Shown one piece after another: positions 1-5,324 of a DNA stretch of 13,993 nt. The DNA is taken from NCBI GenBank assembly GCA_947475125.1, contig CANJMX010000026.1, positions 1 to 13,993 on the forward strand, read 5' to 3'. Numbering within the stretch: position 1 is the stretch's first letter; each line of letters begins with the position of its first letter. Origin of the DNA: Actinomycetota bacterium (GTDB lineage: Bacteria; Actinomycetota; Thermoleophilia; Miltoncostaeales; Miltoncostaeaceae). The notes under the pieces were generated by a model. The model worked only from the letters and a program-made list of their open reading frames with translations. It was not told the origin of the DNA and did not search any database. Made by a program: the position numbers and the translations under genes.

Positions 1-2
1 GG

Positions 3-209
3 GCGGCCACGCCGCACTTCGCGCTGCAGATACGTGACCGGGTCCGCGCCTACGGGGAGACCCTTCCGGACGGGCACCCACGCATTCCTCAGATCGTCGC
101 CCAGATCGTACGTCTCGAGGCGCTGGCCATTGATGGTCAGGGCGGCTCGGCGGGCGAGGCGGACCTTCCGGCCCGGCCCTCGCTCGAGGTCGAGCGCGCC
201 ACCCTCTAG
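3..209 (+). CDS. C-terminal end of an unidentified protein (partial, cut by left edge)
   Basis: An open frame enters from the left edge and runs 68 codons to a TAG at 207-209. Its third codon positions are GC-rich like the rest of the window, and the residue mix is normal for a soluble protein, with the central stretch RIPQIVAQIVRLEALAIDGQ and a Pro-rich tail. The competing frame over the same bases gives an Arg/Ser-rich translation typical of a shadow. I do not recognise the family and see no motif. The stop is shared on opposite strands with the Nudix gene through the palindrome CTAG. The real start lies outside the window. Confidence 0.6.
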   Translation, partial: AATPHFALQIRDRVRAYGETLPDGHPRIPQIVAQIVRLEALAIDGQGGSAGEADLPARPSLEVERATL

Positions 210-790
210 CGGTTGGCGCCCTGCACCACCTCAGAGAACGTGTGGAGGATGCGCGCCGTGAGCCCCCAGACGTCCTCGCCCATCAGCGGGTACCGCAACG
301 TGGACGCATCAGGGACAGCGGGGATGTTGCGATGCGCCGCGAGCACGTCAGCGAGCGGCACCTCCATCACGCGTGCGATTTCGCTCTCCTGCACAACGAT
401 CTCAGGGCGACCGTCCGCGTGATACGCGATCCAGGGGCGCACCGTGAAGCCCGACACCATCGTGCCGACATCGTCGAGACGTCCCAGCACGGTGAGCGAC
501 TGTGCGGCAACACCGATCTCCTCCTCGGTCTCCCGGAGCGCCGTGCCCAGAAGGTCGGCGTCGCCATCCTCAAAGCGGCCCCCCGGAAGGGCTACCTCAC
601 CGGCATGGTGCACGAGGTGATCGGTGCGCTTGGTCAGGAGCAGATGCGGTGCGCCGTCGTGGTCAAACAGCACCAGCATCACGCCGGCACGTGTGCCCTC
701 TCCGACCTTGTCGGTGTACCCGCGGGCCACCAGCACGTCGGGGAGCACGACCGCCAGATCGGCGGCACGGGGTGGGGTAGGGGCATTCAC
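206..790 (-). CDS. Nudix hydrolase, CoA pyrophosphatase (NUDT7/YeaB-like) type
   Basis: A 194-aa protein of usual length for the family. Residues 50-77 (LLLTKRTDHLVHHAGEVALP, then GGRFEDGD) match the CoA-type Nudix signature with its HxGE-PGG core. The Nudix helix follows as TALRETEEEIGV (83-94), with the metal-binding REtEEE. Relatives cleave CoA and acyl-CoA to phosphopantetheine and 3',5'-ADP in the cytoplasm; the exact substrate here is inferred. The start is GTG at 790-788. An ATG at 786-784 is out of frame. No Shine-Dalgarno is visible, but TAAACT lies 8 nt upstream of the GTG, suggesting a nearly leaderless mRNA. The gene is divergent from the orphan at 829, and its stop shares CTAG with the upstream convergent gene. 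Confidence 0.9.
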   Translation of the reverse strand: MNAPTPPRAADLAVVLPDVLVARGYTDKVGEGTRAGVMLVLFDHDGAPHLLLTKRTDHLVHHAGEVALPGGRFEDGDADLLGTALRETEEEIGVAAQSLTVLGRLDDVGTMVSGFTVRPWIAYHADGRPEIVVQESEIARVMEVPLADVLAAHRNIPAVPDASTLRYPLMGEDVWGLTARILHTFSEVVQGANR

Positions 791-798
791 GGGTCGCG

Positions 799-804
799 AG
801 TTTA
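799..804 (-). promoter_or_regulatory. Candidate -10 element TAAACT for the Nudix gene
   Basis: On the minus strand TAAACT is followed by 8 nt and then the GTG start at 790. It fits the TAnnnT pattern seen before several other starts here. No convincing -35 box was found. Transcription would begin at or within a base or two of the start codon. Confidence 0.45.
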
Positions 805-828
805 CGCCGGGAGCACCGGGGGCATGGC

Positions 829-1500
829 ATGAGCAGTGATCCCCTGCACCGGCTTTCGTCCGATCTCGAGTCGGCCATCGCGGCGGCGATGGATGTGCAC
901 GACGACGCTCCTATCGGCCTGCGTCCGGTTGAGCCCGGCACGGGCGGGCGGTCGTATCTGGTGGCCTTTGAGGGGCCCGCCTTCCTGTGCCTGCGTGACG
1001 ACATGGAGCCCGAGACCTCGCGCGCCCGGGTTGATGAGATCGCCCGCGTCGCCCTGGTGGTGGAGAGCGCCGAGCACCTGATCGACCCGGATGCCCTCAG
1101 GGCGCTCGCGCCGGCGGTTGAGGGGCTTGCGCCGTGGCAGGCCGACATCGCCGTGGCAATGGATGCCCTACGGCGCGCCGGCGTGTGTGCGGGCGAACTG
1201 GCCGACTGGCGCGAGGACCCGCTTCGGGTGATCGCATCGCTGGTCGCCCTCGACGACGCCATCGCGCGCCAGGACCGGGCGCGGGCCGCCTACGCGTCGT
1301 TCGTGGGCGCCACTGAGCCGCTTGTGGCACGGCAGGATGAACTCGCGCCCGACTTCGTGCGCGCGCTGGGCGCCGTCGAGTCGGCTGCGGCCGCGGCGGG
1401 GCTGGCTGACGCCCTGGGCGGCGTCATCGCGGCGGGAATGGATGCAATCGGGGAGGGGGCCGACGAGATGACCGCGGCCCACATCACACCGCTGCGGTAA
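829..1500 (+). CDS. Hypothetical protein, 223 aa, Ala-rich and probably helical
   Basis: I do not recognise this family. The protein is soluble, with no signal peptide or membrane segment, and has many Ala, Asp and Glu residues. Residues 40-57 (GRSYLVAFEGPAFLCLRDD) look like a small beta hairpin; most of the rest looks helical. The ATG at 829 has a weak GGGGG run six bases upstream (818-822). A second ATG at 824 would encode only Met-Ala before stopping. This is one of the few unit-heading starts without a TAnnnT element. The gene diverges from the Nudix gene across 38 bp. Its last 17 bases overlap the end of the convergent aldo/keto reductase, a compact arrangement giving no functional hint. 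GC-rich third positions support real coding. Confidence 0.75.
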   Translation: MSSDPLHRLSSDLESAIAAAMDVHDDAPIGLRPVEPGTGGRSYLVAFEGPAFLCLRDDMEPETSRARVDEIARVALVVESAEHLIDPDALRALAPAVEGLAPWQADIAVAMDALRRAGVCAGELADWREDPLRVIASLVALDDAIARQDRARAAYASFVGATEPLVARQDELAPDFVRALGAVESAAAAAGLADALGGVIAAGMDAIGEGADEMTAAHITPLR

Positions 1501-2557
1501 CCACGGCGTCATGGGGCGTGCCGTCGGTCGGCACCCCGGCATTGGGGGTGTTCTCGCTGCTCTCCGCATCATCCGCCGCCTCGGGTGCCTGCACGAACCC
1601 GCTCCCGATGAGATCTTCGATGCGGGCGAGATCCGCCGCGTCGAGCGGCGGCAGATCCGGCGTGTGCGTGAACTCGTGCAACTGCTCTTCCGAGTGGATG
1701 ACGGCCACGACTGACGCCACACCGGGGCGGTCGAGGACCCATCGCAGTGACGCCTGGGCCAGCGTCCACGGGCGGCCCTCGGCCAGGAATCCGAGCGTGG
1801 CCACCTGTGCGAGGCCGCTCTGGAGCCACTCCCGGCTGAGGTGCGCTCGCGGGTCGGTGGGTGGGAACGTCGTCTCGGTGGTGTACTTGCCCTCAAGGAG
1901 GCCCCACGCATGTGGCCTGCGCGCGATGACGCATGCACCGGACGCCTGGGCGAGCCCTGCCAGTTCGGCACCGGGGTCGTGATCGAGAAGATTGATCTCC
2001 ACGTCGAGCACCGGCACCCGCTTGGCGCGGATGAGCCGACGCCCATCGCCGGGCCGGGATCCGGCGGGGATCGCTGCACCGAAGGCCCGCACTTTCCCTT
2101 CATTCACGAGGGCGTCAAGCGTGTCGAGCACGGCTTCGTCGGCGAGCACACGGCGCGGGGCATGGTGCAGCTCGCAGATGTCCAGGTAGTCGGCGTCCAT
2201 CCGGCGCAGGCTGTCCTCAACCGCATCGCGGATGCGATCTGGCCGGAAGTCCTGGGGCATGGCCCGCTTGGTACGGCCCGTGGGTTCGGCGTTTCGCCAG
2301 TCGTATCCCACCTTGGTGGAAAGCACCACGCGGGCGCGCCGGTCGGCGAATGCGCGGCCCAGAATCGACTCGACACGGCCATCCCCGTCGCGGTCGGCGG
2401 TGTCGAACAGCGTCACGCCCCGGTCGAGCGCGGCATGCAGCAGACGGATTGCCTCGTCGTCGCCGTGGTCACCCCACCACCCGGAAGCGAGAGCATCGGC
2501 ACCGAAGCCGATTTCGGACACCGTGATGCCGGTGCCCGGGATTTCACGTGCGCGCAT
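1484..2557 (-). CDS. Aldo/keto reductase-family protein with altered catalytic Tyr
   Basis: A 357-aa (beta/alpha)8 aldo/keto reductase, a family of cytosolic NAD(P)H-dependent carbonyl reductases. Family landmarks are present: FDTAD (51-55), VLSTKVG with the catalytic Lys82, the EDSLRRMDADYLDI helix-strand (114-127), LHHA with His131, and the cofactor-side GLLEGKY segment. The normal motif DTAxxYGxGRSE reads DTADRDGDGRVE, so the catalytic acid Tyr is Asp57 (codon 2389-2387). Either chemistry is altered or the protein binds cofactor without classical reduction. The C-terminal ~35 residues are a low-complexity acidic/Ala tail. The ATG at 2557 lacks a Shine-Dalgarno but has TAGCCT six bases upstream. 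The end overlaps the convergent orphan gene by 17 bases. The substrate is unknown. Confidence 0.88.
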   Translation of the reverse strand: MRAREIPGTGITVSEIGFGADALASGWWGDHGDDEAIRLLHAALDRGVTLFDTADRDGDGRVESILGRAFADRRARVVLSTKVGYDWRNAEPTGRTKRAMPQDFRPDRIRDAVEDSLRRMDADYLDICELHHAPRRVLADEAVLDTLDALVNEGKVRAFGAAIPAGSRPGDGRRLIRAKRVPVLDVEINLLDHDPGAELAGLAQASGACVIARRPHAWGLLEGKYTTETTFPPTDPRAHLSREWLQSGLAQVATLGFLAEGRPWTLAQASLRWVLDRPGVASVVAVIHSEEQLHEFTHTPDLPPLDAADLARIEDLIGSGFVQAPEAADDAESSENTPNAGVPTDGTPHDAVVTAAV

Positions 2558-2563
2558 GCAGCG

Positions 2564-2569
2564 AGGCTA
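2564..2569 (-). promoter_or_regulatory. Candidate leaderless -10 element TAGCCT for the aldo/keto reductase
   Basis: On the minus strand TAGCCT is followed by exactly 6 nt and the ATG at 2557. There is no Shine-Dalgarno between them, so transcription probably starts at the initiation codon. The same hexamer and spacing occur before the gene at 3475. Confidence 0.55.
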
Positions 2570-2615
2570 CCCATGACCCCTGACGCGCTCAGGTGCGATC
2601 GCCCGGGTCTCGCCC

Positions 2616-2705
2616 GTGCTGCGCCTCATCGGCAACATCCTGTGGATCATCATCGCGGGCCCATACGCCCCGGGGTCACCGGCGCGGGTGGACGCCCCGG
2701 CCTAG
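2616..2705 (+). pseudogene. YccF-like membrane protein remnant (N-terminal fragment)
   Basis: A 29-codon frame from GTG 2616 to TAG 2703-2705 begins VLRLIGNILWIIIAG. This closely resembles the first membrane segment of YccF-domain inner-membrane proteins, which typically start with R-L-x-G-N-I-L-W and then several hydrophobic residues. The resemblance stops after about 15 residues; the rest (PYAPGSPARVDAPA) is unlike the family, which normally continues for about 100 residues or more. It is probably the stump of a gene lost by deletion. The frame stays open upstream to 2577 with no good start or ribosome site. Its stop shares CTAG with the convergent gene at 2702. The identification rests on my memory of the family and on a short match. 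Confidence 0.4.
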
Positions 2706-3142
2706 TCCTCGGCGTCGTCCTCGTCGGGTTCCATGAGGAACTCGAGGAGGTCGGTCACCGTAAACCGCCCCGCCTGCATTGATGCCACCAGGCCGTAGAC
2801 GGTCGCGGTGTGCGGGCGCTCCAGCACGTACTCGCGCATGGCCACGTTGCCGTCGCTTTCGATCTGCTCAGCCACCTGACGGCCCACGCCTGTGGCCACC
2901 ACGTTGCTGCCCTCAACCGCGGTGATGCCCGCGGTGGTGAGGGATCCCGCTGCGCTGGCGATCTCGTCGGTGTCGGTCCCGAAGATCTCAGCCAGCTGGG
3001 GGAGGCTCCGCCCATCGGGATCGGCCGCAAGCTCACGCAGCAGCAGGTAGCTGCCAGACGACAGCCCGGCCTCAATCACCACCTGGTCGAGCACACCCGC
3101 CAGTTCGGTGAGCAGCTGCAGGTCATCCTCATCGCGGTACAT
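2702..3142 (-). CDS. Hypothetical protein with MarR-like winged-helix appearance
   Basis: A 146-aa acidic protein. Residues 22-90 follow the rhythm of a MarR-type winged helix: a helix ending YLLLRELAADPDG, then SLPQLAEIFGTDTDEIASAA (46-65) resembling a helix-turn-helix, then SLTTAGI and a short wing before ATGVGRQV. A helical C-terminal part follows (AMREYVLERPHTATVYGLVA) and an acidic tail EPDEDDAED. The recognition helix is acidic rather than basic, so it may bind protein instead of DNA, and the regulator role is uncertain. The start lies 6 bp after the stop of the 108-aa gene with no Shine-Dalgarno or TAnnnT element, which suggests translational coupling. It is the last gene of the DUF1802 unit. 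Confidence 0.75.
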   Translation of the reverse strand: MYRDEDDLQLLTELAGVLDQVVIEAGLSSGSYLLLRELAADPDGRSLPQLAEIFGTDTDEIASAAGSLTTAGITAVEGSNVVATGVGRQVAEQIESDGNVAMREYVLERPHTATVYGLVASMQAGRFTVTDLLEFLMEPDEDDAED

Positions 3143-3148
3143 CAGTGC

Positions 3149-3475
3149 CTACGGTCCGTAGCGGTGGGCGGGGGCGGGGCGAAGGTCGTCGTATGCCGCG
3201 CCGAGCCAGATACGACCGGCGATTCCCAGATCGTCGAGGGTGCGAAGGGCCGATCGCACGACGCCGGCACGTGCGCCCCGGCCATGATCGTGCGCCACGG
3301 TCACCTCGAAGTCGTGATCGCCCGAGATGCGGATGGGTCGCCCGTTCGCCCGTGCGAGCGCCACACGCGCGTCTGACAGCCGCAGCGGGTCGTCCACCGT
3401 GATGTAGCACTCGAAGAAGGCCCAATCGCTGGCCAGTTCGGCCACAACCGCGTCGAATTCATCCGTGTACGCCAT
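3149..3475 (-). CDS. Hypothetical protein, 108 aa
   Basis: I do not recognise this family. It is a small soluble protein without Cys, signal or membrane segment. The N-terminal half is acidic and aromatic (DEFDAVVAELASDWAFFECY), the centre holds RANGRPIRISGDHDFEVTVAHDHGRG, and the C-terminus contains TLDDLGIAGRIWLGAAYDD. Correction to the above: one Cys occurs, at residue 23. The His/Asp-rich central stretch could bind metal, but that is only a suggestion. It lies 9 bp downstream of the DUF1802 gene and 6 bp upstream of the winged-helix-like gene, so all three are probably co-transcribed. It also appears to have its own TAGCCT element six bases before the ATG, overlapping the DUF1802 stop codon. 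Confidence 0.7.
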   Translation of the reverse strand: MAYTDEFDAVVAELASDWAFFECYITVDDPLRLSDARVALARANGRPIRISGDHDFEVTVAHDHGRGARAGVVRSALRTLDDLGIAGRIWLGAAYDDLRPAPAHRYGP

Positions 3476-3481
3476 GACGGC

Positions 3482-3487
3482 AGGCTA
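3482..3487 (-). promoter_or_regulatory. Candidate internal -10 element TAGCCT overlapping the DUF1802 stop codon
   Basis: On the minus strand the stop codon TAG of the DUF1802 gene (3487-3485) forms the first half of TAGCCT. Six bases later comes the ATG of the 108-aa gene (3475). Hexamer and spacing are the same as for the aldo/keto reductase. This would allow a separate leaderless transcript inside the operon. Confidence 0.4.
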
Positions 3488-4081
3488 TCCGAGCGGCGCG
3501 GCGGCCGAGGCGCCGTGCGGTGCCGCGGTGGCAAGCGCATCGGCGATGGCGGTGGCCAGTGCGGTGAATTGCGCGTCATCCAGCACCGGTGCCGCCGAGG
3601 GCGTCGGCACGCTGTCGGGCAGCGTGATCCACGACACACATCCACCCATCTCCTCGGTCATCTCCAGATCGATGGTCGGGGTGACCCGGTGCACGCGCAC
3701 CACCACGGCCATCAGCGGCTGCCGGGGACGCCACTTGAGCCGCGACTGCGCGTAGTCGGCTCCCAGCACATGGAAGCCGTCGAGGGCGTCCAATTCGGCC
3801 TGCTCGCTGATCGGGTGCACCTCGTGCACCTCGCACCAGGCGGTGATGAGATTTCGGCCGGGCTCGTCGCGCACGGCCAGATCGGCCGCGTAGGTGTCGC
3901 GTGCATCGGGGGTCAGCAGTTCGGGGCGCTGGTGCAGGTGGGTGGGAAGCAGGAAGAACTGCTGATGGGGCACGTCAAAGCGCTTCTCGCCGATGCCGCC
4001 CTTTCGCAGCATCACCACCTGCTCGCCGGCGAGCATCGCGGCGATGACTGATGCCCATTCCTTGAGTGCATGCTCCGCCAT
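3485..4081 (-). CDS. DUF1802 family protein
   Basis: A 198-aa protein carrying the hallmarks of DUF1802: ALKEWA at 5-10, GEQVVMLRKGGIGEKRF at 19-35, FFLLPTHLHQ at 42-51 and RLKWRP near 114-119. The function of the family is unknown; it is cytoplasmic and has no recognised catalytic motif. The C-terminal 35 residues form an Ala-rich helix-like extension beyond the conserved part. The frame stays open much further upstream, but I chose the ATG at 4081 because family homology begins immediately after it and TACGAT stands six bases before it. The upstream extension lies antisense within mqnE. It heads a three-gene unit and diverges from mqnE across 96 bp. Confidence 0.85.
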   Translation of the reverse strand: MAEHALKEWASVIAAMLAGEQVVMLRKGGIGEKRFDVPHQQFFLLPTHLHQRPELLTPDARDTYAADLAVRDEPGRNLITAWCEVHEVHPISEQAELDALDGFHVLGADYAQSRLKWRPRQPLMAVVVRVHRVTPTIDLEMTEEMGGCVSWITLPDSVPTPSAAPVLDDAQFTALATAIADALATAAPHGASAAAPLG

Positions 4082-4087
4082 GGCTGC

Positions 4088-4093
4088 ATCGTA
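4088..4093 (-). promoter_or_regulatory. Candidate leaderless -10 element TACGAT for the DUF1802 unit
   Basis: On the minus strand TACGAT is followed by 6 nt and the ATG at 4081. There is no Shine-Dalgarno. It shares the 96-bp divergent region with the mqnE promoter. Confidence 0.5.
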
Positions 4094-4164
4094 GGTCGTT
4101 GGAGGGCGTCGAATGCACGGTGTGCACAGGGCAGATGACCCTCGGGGGTACCGGGCTGCCGTGT

Positions 4165-4170
4165 TAGCGT
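4165..4170 (+). promoter_or_regulatory. Candidate leaderless -10 element TAGCGT for mqnE
   Basis: TAGCGT is followed by 7 nt and the ATG at 4178, with no ribosome-binding sequence between. I found no -35 hexamer at the usual distance. Spacing is identical to that before trpF and to that before the small reading frame upstream of corA. Confidence 0.55.
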
Positions 4171-4177
4171 CAGACGC

Positions 4178-5281
4178 ATGATTGACGCAATCCTGACCCG
4201 CGCCGCCGAGGGCGAGCGCATTACCGCCGACGAGGCCGTCGCGCTCTACGAGCAGGCCCCCCTCGCCGACCTCGGGGCCGCCGCCGATCAGGTGGCACGA
4301 CGCCTGCACGGCGACGCGGTGACGTACAACGTCAACGCGCATCTCAACCCCACCAACATCTGCGTGGTGGGCTGCGGACTGTGCGCATTTGCGGTGTGGA
4401 CCGATCACGACCCCCGGGCCTACGCATATTCGGTCGACCAACTGGTGGACCGCGCGCAGGAGCTTTCGGATCTCGGAATCACCGAGCTGCACATCGTGGG
4501 TGGCATGACCAAGGAGTTCACCCTCGAGTACTACGAGGAGCTCTTCCGCGAGCTCAAGGCCAGCCTGCCGCACGTGGCACTGACCGCACTCACCGCCGTG
4601 GAGATCGACTTCTGCGCGAAGTTGGCCAAGGTGGATCACCGTGAGGCGCTCGAGCGCACCATGGCCGCAGGCCACGACACCATGCCCGGTGGCGGGGCAG
4701 AGGTGTTCAGCCCCCGGGTACGCAAGATCATTGCCGACCGCAAGGTCGGGTCAGACACCTGGCTGGAGGTTCACCGCGACGCCCACCGAATGGGCATGCG
4801 CACCAACGCCACCCTGCTCTTCGGCCACTTTGAGACGCCGGCCGAGAAGGTGGACCACATGGTGCAACTGCGCGAGGTGCAGGATGAGGCCCTCAGCGAG
4901 CAGCAGCCGGCCGCCTTCCAGGCGTTCATCCCGCTGCCGTTCCTGCCCGGCAATACAGAGTTCGCCTATCTGCCTGGTCCCTCGCGCGAGGAGAAGTTGC
5001 GCACGATCGCCGTCTCGCGCCTGGTGCTCGACAACTTCCCCCACATCAAGGGGCACTGGGTCATGCTGGGCGAGGAGATCACGTCGGAGGCCCTCACCTA
5101 CGGGCTCGACGACCTCTCGGGCACCCTTACCGAGGAGCGCATCGCGCACGCCACCACCGTGCAGACGCCGCTCGGGCTCACCCAGGACCGCATCTGCGAT
5201 CTGGTGCGTGCCGGGGGCAAGCAGCCCGTGGAGCGGGACACGCTTTACGAGCGCATGGTCCGGGAGCCGGTCACCGCGTAG
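4178..5281 (+). CDS. mqnE: Aminofutalosine synthase (radical SAM), menaquinone futalosine pathway
   Basis: A 367-aa radical SAM enzyme of usual length. In the family, MqnE joins the SAM-derived adenosyl radical to 3-[(1-carboxyvinyl)oxy]benzoate, giving aminofutalosine for menaquinone synthesis. The cluster motif is C62-x3-C66-x2-C69 in HLNPTNICVVGCGLCAF. The NPTN preceding it favours MqnE over MqnC, which usually has NYTN. Other family marks are LHIVGG, MPGGGAEVFSPRVR (about 168-181), and the C-terminal HWVMLGEE with YGLDDLSGTLTEERI. No other mqn gene lies in the window, so the rest of the pathway must be elsewhere. The start ATG has no Shine-Dalgarno and is probably leaderless. It converges on the phospholipase D-like gene over a hairpin. 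Confidence 0.93.
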   Translation: MIDAILTRAAEGERITADEAVALYEQAPLADLGAAADQVARRLHGDAVTYNVNAHLNPTNICVVGCGLCAFAVWTDHDPRAYAYSVDQLVDRAQELSDLGITELHIVGGMTKEFTLEYYEELFRELKASLPHVALTALTAVEIDFCAKLAKVDHREALERTMAAGHDTMPGGGAEVFSPRVRKIIADRKVGSDTWLEVHRDAHRMGMRTNATLLFGHFETPAEKVDHMVQLREVQDEALSEQQPAAFQAFIPLPFLPGNTEFAYLPGPSREEKLRTIAVSRLVLDNFPHIKGHWVMLGEEITSEALTYGLDDLSGTLTEERIAHATTVQTPLGLTQDRICDLVRAGGKQPVERDTLYERMVREPVTA

Positions 5282-5291
5282 TCGCGTTGCC

Positions 5292-5311
5292 CGGGCCCCG
5301 GACGGGGCCTG
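5292..5311. terminator. GC-rich hairpin between convergent genes
   Basis: GGCCCC (5294-5299) pairs with GGGGCC (5304-5309) around a 4-base loop, and two further pairs can form below it. It fills the 43-bp gap between the stops of mqnE and the phospholipase D-like gene and could serve both. No T-run follows on either strand, so it is not a canonical intrinsic terminator. Confidence 0.5.
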
Positions 5312-5324
5312 CTGGGTCGTGTAA

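Noticed and set aside
824..831. Two-codon frame ATG-GCA-TGA overlapping the start of the gene at 829.
   Set aside because: A start-stop of this kind can be regulatory, but nothing here distinguishes it from chance in a GGCATGGCATGA context.
1841..2782. A 313-codon plus-strand frame.
   Set aside because: It is entirely antisense to the aldo/keto reductase and the end of the 146-aa gene, which carry real family motifs. The translation matches no family I know and reflects GC-rich shadow coding.
4082..4675. N-terminal extension of the DUF1802 frame by about 198 codons.
   Set aside because: This part is antisense to mqnE, and DUF1802 homology begins right at ATG 4081.
5282..5324. Classical Rho-independent terminator after mqnE.
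   Set aside because: The hairpin is real, but no T-run follows on either strand, so I list it only as a probable terminator hairpin.
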